Shown piece after piece: positions 43,226-50,480 of a stretch of 64,000 nucleotides of DNA. Positions within the stretch are counted from its first letter, which is position 1. Each line of letters begins with the position of its first letter. The stretch comes from Pararhodobacter sp. CCB-MM2 (GTDB lineage Bacteria > Pseudomonadota > Alphaproteobacteria > Rhodobacterales > Rhodobacteraceae): NCBI RefSeq assembly GCF_001691415.1, contig NZ_LRRR01000017.1, positions 1 to 64,000 of the forward strand, written 5' to 3'. Below the pieces are notes generated by a model, which saw only the letters and a program-made list of their open reading frames with translations, was not told the origin of the DNA and searched no databases. A program made the position numbers and the translations under genes.

Positions 43226-44692
43226 TTACTCGTGCCAATAGGCCCAAGGCGGTCGCCGCAATTGCGCCAGCGCGAAGGGCAGCTCATAGGCGCCGTTCGC
43301 CTCGGCACTCCGGGCGCAGGTGGCTTCCACCTCGGGCTGCGGTCCGGCCGTGTAAAGCGCCAGTTGGTAATGCGGCGCCCAGACCAGCGTGCAGAGGGGC
43401 GTGAACCCCTGTTCCTCGACATAGCTCCACAGCGCCGCGTGGCGGTCCGGCCGGTCGACGATCCCCTCGGCATCCGCCAGAAACCCGACGAGCGCCGGGT
43501 TGTATTGCCGCAGCACCTCGGGCCCCAATCCCTCACGGGCGACAAGCGCGCTGGCCAGCCCGATCGTGTCCAGCGCCCGCCGATCCGCATGGAAGGCCGG
43601 CGCACCGGCATCCTGAAGCGCGAAGGCCTCGATCTCGCTGTCGGCAATCGCCCGGCCGAGCGCAACATGCGCGGTCAACAGCCGCGGATAATAATTGGCG
43701 ATGCCGAGGTGGTCGCCGAGGCTCCAGCTGTGCCAGCCGAAGGCCAGCACATAGGCCGTCAGTCCGAGTGTCGCCGTTCCCGGCTTCGTCGCATGGGACA
43801 GGGCCCAGCCCAGATACAGCGCCATCGGCAGGGCGATCTGAAACGGGAACCGCTGCAGGTAGTTCATCAGCAGGTCCGAGCCGGCGTAGGAATAGCCGAC
43901 CGCGCCGAAATACGCGATCAACAGCAACCCCGTGCGCCGGTTGCCCCAGAGCGCCACGGCCAAGCCGGGCAGGGCATAGGGCAGGATCCGCAGCGCCTGT
44001 GCCCCTGAGAAGCCATCGCCGGCCTTGACGTAATAGGTGTTGGGCAGGGCCGAGCCGAACCACCACAGGTGAAACCCGAAATATACCCCCGCCAACAACC
44101 CAAGCGCGAGGCTATGCCGCACGACCCGCGCCCAATCGGCGCGGGCCATGACCAATGCCAGCGGATGCAGGGCGAAAAGCAACCACGCTTCGGGCCGGGT
44201 CAGTACCAGCACGGCGACCATGCCGAGGGCCAGCCGCCAATCCCGCCGCTCCTGCGCGATGAACCACAGGGCCAGTGCGCCGCCATAAAGTAGTGTCTCC
44301 AGCCCCGAAAAGGCATGCGCCACCGTCGCCGGCACTGCCATCAGCAGCGCCAGCACGAAGCGCATCAGCGCCCTGTCCCCGGCCAGCCGCAGGAAGGCCC
44401 AACAGAGCAGGCCCAGCAGCGCGAGCGAGATCAGCTTGAACGTCAGCACCATGTCCCAACCCAGCCCCGCGGGCAGGATCGAGGCGAGGGCGTAGATCGG
44501 GTTGGTATAGGCCTGCGCCAGATCGAAACCGTCGGGGTTATAGGCCCAGATCCCGTGCCGGATCAGCGTCAGCCCGTAGCGCCAGGTGATGAAGGCATCG
44601 TCCACGGTAAAGCGCGCGAAGATCCACAGGTTGGCCGCGACCACCAGCAACAGAAGGGCGGTGATCGTCGTCAACATGCGGGGAGGGGTCAC
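43226..44692 (-). CDS. GT-C-fold membrane glycosyltransferase (AftB-like)
   Basis: About 488 residues with many membrane helices. The signature DDAFITWRYG follows the first helix, with Asp31-Asp32, then YNPDGFDLAQAYTNPIYAL. This is the pattern of lipid-phospho-sugar-dependent GT-C enzymes such as the arabinofuranosyltransferase AftB and related family members. The C-terminal third is soluble, probably periplasmic. The sugar is unknown. GTG 44692 has AGGAG in front and is preferred over ATG 44677. It is divergent from paiB and convergent with rpsI. Confidence 0.75.
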   Translation of the reverse strand: MTPPRMLTTITALLLLVVAANLWIFARFTVDDAFITWRYGLTLIRHGIWAYNPDGFDLAQAYTNPIYALASILPAGLGWDMVLTFKLISLALLGLLCWAFLRLAGDRALMRFVLALLMAVPATVAHAFSGLETLLYGGALALWFIAQERRDWRLALGMVAVLVLTRPEAWLLFALHPLALVMARADWARVVRHSLALGLLAGVYFGFHLWWFGSALPNTYYVKAGDGFSGAQALRILPYALPGLAVALWGNRRTGLLLIAYFGAVGYSYAGSDLLMNYLQRFPFQIALPMALYLGWALSHATKPGTATLGLTAYVLAFGWHSWSLGDHLGIANYYPRLLTAHVALGRAIADSEIEAFALQDAGAPAFHADRRALDTIGLASALVAREGLGPEVLRQYNPALVGFLADAEGIVDRPDRHAALWSYVEEQGFTPLCTLVWAPHYQLALYTAGPQPEVEATCARSAEANGAYELPFALAQLRRPPWAYWHE

Positions 44693-44789
44693 GGCGCTTC
44701 TCCTGTCTTTGCGGCACGATAGGGGCGGCTCCTCTTGTGGACAAGCGTAGGCTCTGCCTATCGTGCGCCCAGCCGTTGGAGAGCCCGCC

Positions 44790-45416
44790 ATGTACAACCC
44801 CGCCCATTTCACCGAGGCCGATCAGGCACAGATCGAGGCGTTGATGCACGACAACCCGCTGGCGGCCCTGGTGGCGATGACGGGCGGGGGGCTCGATGCC
44901 AACCACCTGCCGCTCTTGCGCGATGGCGAGGGGTTTCTGGGCCATGTCGCACTGGCCAATCCGATGCACGAACAGGTGGCGGATGGCGCGCCGGTGCTCG
45001 CGATCTTCCGGGCCGGGCAGGGCTATGTCAGCCCGAACTGGTATCCGTCCAAGGCCGAGACGCATAAGGCGGTCCCCACCTGGAACTATCAGGTGGTGCA
45101 TGTGCATGGCCGGATCACCTGGTCGCATGCCGAGAAGGACAAGCGCCGCGCCGTGGCCCTGCTGACCGCGCGGCATGAGAAGGCCGTGAACGGCGCGCAG
45201 GCGTGGAAGATGGGCGACGCGCCCGCCGATTTCCTCGACGATCTTCTGGGCAAGATCGTCGCCTTCCTGATCGAGGTCGACCGGATCGAGGGCAAGTCCA
45301 AACTCAACCAGAATCGCTCGGCCGCCGATGTCGCGGGCGTGGCCGAGGGGTTGGCGGGGCAGGGCAACGCGGCGCTCTCGGCGGCGATGCGGCGTGACGG
45401 GGCGCCCAAGGGCTGA
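44790..45416 (+). CDS. PaiB-like FMN-binding protein
   Basis: A 208-residue split-barrel flavin-binding protein of the PaiB (FMN-binding negative regulator) family. Conserved parts are MYNPAHF, the NHLPLL segment, GHVALANP, SPNWYPSK, VPTWNYQVVHVHG and IEGKSKLNQNRS. PaiB is described as a regulator in Bacillus, but many members may be enzymes. The start is ATG 44790; the frame opens earlier. purF follows after a 112-base gap. Confidence 0.85.
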   Translation: MYNPAHFTEADQAQIEALMHDNPLAALVAMTGGGLDANHLPLLRDGEGFLGHVALANPMHEQVADGAPVLAIFRAGQGYVSPNWYPSKAETHKAVPTWNYQVVHVHGRITWSHAEKDKRRAVALLTARHEKAVNGAQAWKMGDAPADFLDDLLGKIVAFLIEVDRIEGKSKLNQNRSAADVAGVAEGLAGQGNAALSAAMRRDGAPKG

Positions 45417-45528
45417 GCAGCCTGTCACGGATCCATCGCATTCTGCGCATCGCGACCGGCTTGCCCCTTGCCCCGAGGCGGCCGACCTTCTAAAGGGTGC
45501 GCATCGCACAGCTTACGGGGGCCCGACC

Positions 45529-46989
45529 ATGGAGCCTTGGCTCAGCCATCCTTTCGACGACGACAAGTTGAAGGAGGAGTGCGGCATTTTCGGCGCGGTG
45601 AACGTGCAGGATGCTGCCAACTTCGTGGCCTTGGGACTGCACGCGCTGCAGCACCGCGGGCAGGAAGCCGGAGGCATCATCACCTTCGATGCCGACCGCG
45701 GGTTCCAGTCCGCCCATCGCTTCGGCCTTGTCCGGGACAACTTCACCTCCGCCAAGCTGATGGAGACCCTGCCGGGGTCCATCGGCATCGGCCATGTCCG
45801 TTATTCGACCGCCGGCTCCAAGGGCGCGACCGCGATCCGCGACGTGCAGCCCTTCTTCGGCGAATTCTCGATGGGCGGCGCGGCGATTGCGCATAACGGC
45901 AACATCACCAATGCCGAGGCGATCCGGCGCGAGCTGATCGAGCGCGGCTCGATCTTCCAGTCCTCGTCGGATTCGGAATGCATCATCCACCTGATGGCGC
46001 GCTCGATCCAGAAGACCCATGCCGAACGCCTGAAGGACGCGCTGCGCCGCTGCGAAGGCGCGTTCTCGGTCATCGCCATGACCCGCACCAAGCTGATCGG
46101 CGTGCGCGACAAGCTGGGCGTCCGCCCGCTGGTGCTCGGTCGGATCGGGGATGGCTGGGCGCTGGCCTCGGAAACCTGCGCGCTGGACATCATCGGCGCC
46201 GAGTTCATCCGCGAGATCGAGCCCGGCGAAATGGTGGTGATCGACAAGAAGGGCGTCGTCTCGTCGCGTCCGTTCGAGCGCACCTCGCCGCGCTTCTGTA
46301 TCTTCGAGCAGGTCTATTTCTCGCGCCCCGATTCGATCATCGGTGGCCGCTCGGTCTATGAGACCCGCCGCCAGATCGGGGTGGAACTGGCACGCGAAGC
46401 GCCCGTCGAGGCCGATCTCGTCTGCCCGGTGCCGGATTCGGGCACCCCGGCAGCCATTGGCTACAGCCAGGAATCGGGCATCCCCTTCGCCATGGGGATC
46501 GTGCGCAACCAGTACATGGGCCGCACCTTCATCGAGCCCTCCGAGCAGATCCGCAACATGGGCGTGCGCCTGAAGCTGAACGTGAACCGCGCTCTGATCG
46601 CCGGCAAGCGGGTGGTGCTGGTCGACGACTCGGTGGTGCGCGGGACGACCTCGCAGAAGATCAAGGAAATGATCCTCGAAGCGGGCGCCAAGGAGGTGCA
46701 TTTCCGCATCGCCTCGCCGCCCACGACCTGGCCGTGCTTCTACGGTGTCGACACGCCTGAACGCTCGAAACTGCTGGCCGCCCGGATGACCGAGGACGAG
46801 ATGCGCGATTTCATCGGCGTTGACAGCCTCAAGTTCGTCTCGCTGGATGGCCTGTACCGCGCCGCCGGTGAGGTCGAGGGCCGCAACAACAGCTGCCCGC
46901 AGTTCTGCGACGCGTGTTTCTCGGGCGAATATCCGGTCGCGCCGTCCGACATGATCGAGCGCGGCTTCGAACTGAAGGCTGCCGAGTAA
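45529..46989 (+). CDS. purF: Amidophosphoribosyltransferase
   Basis: PurF makes phosphoribosylamine from PRPP and glutamine, the first step of purine synthesis. The 486-residue protein has a 17-residue propeptide before nucleophile Cys18 (EECGIFGAV). LHALQHRGQEAGG and the glutaminase residues follow. The PRPP-binding loop is VVLVDDSVVRGTTS, and cysteines near the end (NNSCPQFCDACFSG) suggest an iron-sulfur cluster as in the Bacillus type. Start ATG 45529. A strong terminator follows. Confidence 0.97.
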   Translation: MEPWLSHPFDDDKLKEECGIFGAVNVQDAANFVALGLHALQHRGQEAGGIITFDADRGFQSAHRFGLVRDNFTSAKLMETLPGSIGIGHVRYSTAGSKGATAIRDVQPFFGEFSMGGAAIAHNGNITNAEAIRRELIERGSIFQSSSDSECIIHLMARSIQKTHAERLKDALRRCEGAFSVIAMTRTKLIGVRDKLGVRPLVLGRIGDGWALASETCALDIIGAEFIREIEPGEMVVIDKKGVVSSRPFERTSPRFCIFEQVYFSRPDSIIGGRSVYETRRQIGVELAREAPVEADLVCPVPDSGTPAAIGYSQESGIPFAMGIVRNQYMGRTFIEPSEQIRNMGVRLKLNVNRALIAGKRVVLVDDSVVRGTTSQKIKEMILEAGAKEVHFRIASPPTTWPCFYGVDTPERSKLLAARMTEDEMRDFIGVDSLKFVSLDGLYRAAGEVEGRNNSCPQFCDACFSGEYPVAPSDMIERGFELKAAE

Positions 46990-47005
46990 GCCATTGGCTC
47001 AAAGC

Positions 47006-47037
47006 AAGAAGGCCCGGCAGCGATGCCGGGCCTTCTT
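47006..47037. terminator. Terminator after purF
   Basis: A perfect 14-base stem AAGAAGGCCCGGCA/TGCCGGGCCTTCTT with a GCGA tetraloop, between the convergent purF and the secreted-protein gene. Confidence 0.9.
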
Positions 47038-47053
47038 GTGTTATGTCGAGCCG

Positions 47054-47524
47054 TCAGCCGCGGATTTCCTGACAGAAGGCGGTCGCGAAGGGCTCGGAGC
47101 GGCGGTTAAAGCGAGAGACGTAGCAGGCGAGCGCCTGGTTGCCCGAGCGCGTCCCGAAGATAGTGGCCTGAATCTGCTGGTCACCGATGTAGTACCGCGC
47201 TTCCTCTGGCATGGGCAGCGGGCGTCCGTCTGGCAGGGTGACGACCGCGACCCGCTCACCTTGGCGGCGATACCAGGCTACGACGGCTTCGCGCGGTTCG
47301 TAGTCCGGCGAGCAGATCCGGACACCATAGCCGCGCCAGCCATCATATTCGCCCAGCGACCGCGCAATGGTCGACACGGTTTCCGCGCAATAGGCGTTGC
47401 GCAGGGCGTGTTCCAGCTCAGCTTCGGGAATGGTCGGGAAGCGCGCGGGCGTCTGGGCGCTAGCGGCGAGGGGGAGGGCGAGAAGGGCGGAGATTGCTAC
47501 GGCAAGATGCTTGATCCGGGGCAT
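47054..47524 (-). CDS. Secreted protein of unknown function
   Basis: A 156-residue protein with a signal peptide (PRIKHLAVAISALLALPLAASAQ). The mature part has four cysteines (NAYCAET, VRICSPD, LACYVS, AFCQEIRG) that may form disulfides, and the repeated-looking strand RQGERVAVVTLPDGRPLPM. No family was recognised. Start ATG 47524 has CCAGAGG upstream; the ATG at 47605 would add 27 non-signal residues. It is probably periplasmic. Confidence 0.68.
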   Translation of the reverse strand: MPRIKHLAVAISALLALPLAASAQTPARFPTIPEAELEHALRNAYCAETVSTIARSLGEYDGWRGYGVRICSPDYEPREAVVAWYRRQGERVAVVTLPDGRPLPMPEEARYYIGDQQIQATIFGTRSGNQALACYVSRFNRRSEPFATAFCQEIRG

Positions 47525-47631
47525 GAAACCTCTGGCTTGAGATGGGGTCCCACGGCGGAGACGGGTCCTCAGGTTGATTGTCAAAGCAATCGGTTGCAAG
47601 TCCATGGATTCCGTACCTTTCTCGCGACGTC

Positions 47632-48252
47632 CTAATGCGCATGCCCGCGGTGATGCGCCCGCTCTTCCCCCGCCTTGCGCAAGATCTGCACCGAGGACGA
47701 CAGGAACAGCCCGGCCATGGCCACCGCGACGATAAGGTCCGGCCAGCCCGAGTTGAACCAGGCCACTGCCACGGCCGCGGCTATCACCGCCACATTGCCG
47801 ATGGCGTCGTTGCGCGAGCACAGCCAGACAGACCGGACGTTCGAATCGCCGTCCTTCCAGCGCATCAGGATCAACACCGAGGCCACGTTGGCCGCCAGTG
47901 CGGCAAAGCCCACCGCGCCCATCACTTCGGCCCGCGGCACCTCCGGTCCCAGCATGTCCCAGACAGCAAAGCCGAACACCGCCAGCCCCATCAGGGCCAG
48001 TGAGATCCCTTTCAACTGCGCAGCCCGCGCGCGCGTGGTGATCGGTTGTCCGATCACCGCCAGCGACAGCGCATAGGTCGCGGCATCGGCGGCAAAGTCC
48101 AGCGCGTCCGCCTGCAGCGCGCGGCTGCCCGACAGCGCCCCCGCCGTCATCTCGACGAGGAACAACCCGCCGTTCAGCAAGATTACCGCGATCAATGCGC
48201 GGCGATAGGCGGGCGAGGCGCCGTCGAAATCGTGGTCGTGGTCATGGGGCAT
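47632..48252 (-). CDS. Cation diffusion facilitator, short His-rich form
   Basis: A 206-residue CDF-family heavy-metal efflux protein. It has six predicted helices with the metal-binding DALDFAADAATYAL (helix 2) and RNDAIGNVAVIAAA (helix 5). Both ends are His-rich: MPHDHDHDF at the start and HHRGHAH at the end. It lacks the C-terminal cytoplasmic domain of YiiP-type CDFs, so it is a short type. The promoter is a MerR-type site shared with the divergent regulator at 48329. The likely substrates are Zn, Cd, Co or Pb. Confidence 0.85.
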   Translation of the reverse strand: MPHDHDHDFDGASPAYRRALIAVILLNGGLFLVEMTAGALSGSRALQADALDFAADAATYALSLAVIGQPITTRARAAQLKGISLALMGLAVFGFAVWDMLGPEVPRAEVMGAVGFAALAANVASVLILMRWKDGDSNVRSVWLCSRNDAIGNVAVIAAAVAVAWFNSGWPDLIVAVAMAGLFLSSSVQILRKAGEERAHHRGHAH

Positions 48253-48285
48253 CTTTCGCCCTCCGCTTGTTTTGTCTTGCCACCG

Positions 48286-48316
48286 GTCCTACGTCCTACA
48301 GCGACTGTAGAAGCAA
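48286..48316 (-). promoter_or_regulatory. MerR-type promoter and operator of the CDF gene
   Basis: On the minus strand: -35 TTGCTT (48316-48311), a 19-base spacer, and -10 TAGGAC (48291-48286). The spacer holds a perfect dyad CTACAG/CTGTAG with 3-base centre (48296-48310). The long 19-bp spacer with a central palindrome is the hallmark of promoters twisted open by MerR-family activators. Confidence 0.8.
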
Positions 48317-48328
48317 GAGGTATTTTCG

Positions 48329-48814
48329 ATGCGCGATCTGACCATAGGTGAGGCGGCGCGCCAGAGCGGCGTGAAGGTCAATACCATCCGCTTCTACGAA
48401 GATCGCGGACTGCTGCCCGAGGCTCCGCGCACCGACTCGGGCCGCCGCCTCTATGATCGGGATGCCGTCGCACGCCTGTCCTTCATTCGGCACGCGCGTG
48501 ATCTGGGCTTCCCGTTGGAGGACGTGCAGACCTTGCTGGAATTGCAGGGCCAGCCGGGTGCCTCCTGTGCGCCTGCCGATTCGCTGGCCCGGCAACATCT
48601 CAAAGCTGTCGAGGCGCGGATCGCCGCCCTGCAGGCCCTGCAAGCCGAACTGCAGCGCATGGTGGGCGGCTGCCACGGCGATGATATTGCTCATTGTCGC
48701 GTCATCGAAAGCCTTGCCGATCACGCCATGTGCGATCACGATCATGGTCGGATGGGCGATGTCGGACCCGGGGCTGCGGTCAGTGTCGCTGGCAGTGGAT
48801 CCGTGTCGGATTGA
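48329..48814 (+). CDS. MerR-family metal-responsive regulator (ZntR/CadR-like)
   Basis: A 161-residue MerR-type activator. The winged helix starts MRDLTIGEAARQSGVKVNTI, and a dimerisation helix follows at about 85-112. Cysteines 80, 115 and 123 (with His116) match metal-ligand positions of ZntR/CadR (near 79, 114 and 124). The extra tail CDHDHGRMGD may add ligands. It faces the CDF gene across the shared promoter and very likely activates it when the metal is bound. Start ATG 48329 with AGAGG upstream. Confidence 0.88.
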   Translation: MRDLTIGEAARQSGVKVNTIRFYEDRGLLPEAPRTDSGRRLYDRDAVARLSFIRHARDLGFPLEDVQTLLELQGQPGASCAPADSLARQHLKAVEARIAALQALQAELQRMVGGCHGDDIAHCRVIESLADHAMCDHDHGRMGDVGPGAAVSVAGSGSVSD

Positions 48815-48884
48815 GACTTGCCATTGGATTACGTTCAGGGTTGTCTAGAAACTCGGACGACGTGGTCCGGCTGAGGGAACTGGA

Positions 48885-50138
48885 ATGACTTATTCGGGCT
48901 TTCGTGTCTTCACGCAGGGGCTGACCGGCAACAAGGGCTGGACCAAGGCCTGGCGGCAACCCGATCCCAAGACGGAATACGACATCGTCATCATCGGCGG
49001 TGGCGGACATGGCCTGTCGACGGCGTACTACTTGGCCAAGAACCACGGGCTGAAGAACATCGCCGTGCTGGAGAAGGGTTATCTCGGTGGCGGCAATGTC
49101 GGCCGGAACACGACCATCGTCCGCGCGAACTATTTTCTGCAAGGGAATTCCGAGTTCTACAGCCATTCCTTGAAGCTGTGGGAAGGCCTCGAATCCGAGC
49201 TGAATTATAATGTCATGCATTCGCAGCGGGGGCTGATCAACCTGTTCCACTCGGACGGTCAGCGCGATGCCTTCGCCCGGCGCGGCAATGCGATGCTGGC
49301 GCAGGGCGACGATGCCGAGCTTCTCGACCGCGAGGGCGTGCGCAAGATCCTGCCCTATCTCGATTACGACCAGGCGCGCTTCCCGATCTATGGCGGCCTC
49401 TACCACCGCCGCGGCGGTTCGGCCCGCCATGATGCCGTGGCCTGGGGCTTTGCCCGCGGCGCCGACCGGCGCGGGGTGGATCTGATCCAGAATTGCGAAG
49501 TGACCGGCATCGACGTCGCGAATGGCAAGGTGACCGGCGTGCAGACCACGCGCGGGCCCATCCGCGCGAAGAAGGTTGCGATGGTCGCCGCCGGTCGCTC
49601 CAGTCAGGTCGCCGCGATGGCCGGCATGCGCCTGCCCATCGAGAGCCATATCCTGCAGGCCTTCGTGACCGAGGGGCTGAAGCCGGTAATCGACCATGTG
49701 ATCAGCTTCGGCATGGGCCATTTCTACATCAGCCAGTCGGACAAGGGCGGCCTCGTCTTCGGCGGCGATCTGGATTTCTACGCCTCCTACGCCGCGCGCG
49801 GCAACCTGCCGATGGTCGAGCATGTGATGGAGGCCGGCATGACCCTGATGCCGATGATCGGCCGGGCCAAAGTGCTGCGGTCCTGGGGCGGGATCATGGA
49901 TATGTCGCCCGATGGATCGCCCATCATCGACAAGACCCATATCGACGGGCTCTTCGTCAATTGTGGCTGGAATTACGGGGGGTTCAAGGCCGTTCCTGCC
50001 TCGGGCTGGTGCCTCGCGCACCTCATGGCCACCGGCGAGCCGCACCCCGTCGCCGCGAAGTTCCGCCTCGACCGTTTCCGCACCGGGCGGAACATCATGG
50101 ACGAGGAAGGCACCGGTTCGCAGCACAACCTGCACTGA
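48885..50138 (+). CDS. soxB: Sarcosine oxidase, beta subunit
   Basis: The FAD/FMN subunit of heterotetrameric sarcosine oxidase, which turns sarcosine into glycine, giving methylene-tetrahydrofolate and hydrogen peroxide. The 417-residue protein has the FAD motif IVIIGGGGHGLSTAYYLA (35-52). The segment GGLYHRRGGSARHDAVAWG (170-188) is where the covalent FMN-bearing histidine lies in this family. It is the first gene of soxBDAG, and a 72-base gap separates it from soxD. Start ATG 48885. Confidence 0.95.
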   Translation: MTYSGFRVFTQGLTGNKGWTKAWRQPDPKTEYDIVIIGGGGHGLSTAYYLAKNHGLKNIAVLEKGYLGGGNVGRNTTIVRANYFLQGNSEFYSHSLKLWEGLESELNYNVMHSQRGLINLFHSDGQRDAFARRGNAMLAQGDDAELLDREGVRKILPYLDYDQARFPIYGGLYHRRGGSARHDAVAWGFARGADRRGVDLIQNCEVTGIDVANGKVTGVQTTRGPIRAKKVAMVAAGRSSQVAAMAGMRLPIESHILQAFVTEGLKPVIDHVISFGMGHFYISQSDKGGLVFGGDLDFYASYAARGNLPMVEHVMEAGMTLMPMIGRAKVLRSWGGIMDMSPDGSPIIDKTHIDGLFVNCGWNYGGFKAVPASGWCLAHLMATGEPHPVAAKFRLDRFRTGRNIMDEEGTGSQHNLH

Positions 50139-50210
50139 TGTCAGACATTTGCTCCGGCGCCTGCCGGGGCCGCGACCGAAGTTCTTGGGCCTGGCCCGTT
50201 GGAGTGAGAG

Positions 50211-50480
50211 ATGCGCATCCCCTGTCCCTGTTGCGGTGACCGCGACCGGCGAGAATACACCTACTACGGCGCCGCCGATTTCCTGGACCGCCCGGCAGAA
50301 GATGCCGGTCTCGAGGCTTGGGACAACTACCTGCACCTGCGCGACAACCCTGCCGGGGTCACGCGCGATTTGTGGTATCACGACCCGTGCCAAAGCTGGG
50401 TCGAGGTCGAGCGCAACACCGTCACGCATGAGGTCCTCTCGACCCGTTTCGTGAGCGCGAAAGCGGGGGCCAGCGCATGA
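50211..50480 (+). CDS. soxD: Sarcosine oxidase, delta subunit
   Basis: The 89-residue zinc-binding subunit. The start MRIPCPCCGDRDRREYTYYG carries the cysteine cluster, and WYHDPCQSW supplies further ligands, as in characterised SoxD. Start ATG 50211. Its stop codon overlaps the soxA start by four bases. Confidence 0.95.
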   Translation: MRIPCPCCGDRDRREYTYYGAADFLDRPAEDAGLEAWDNYLHLRDNPAGVTRDLWYHDPCQSWVEVERNTVTHEVLSTRFVSAKAGASA

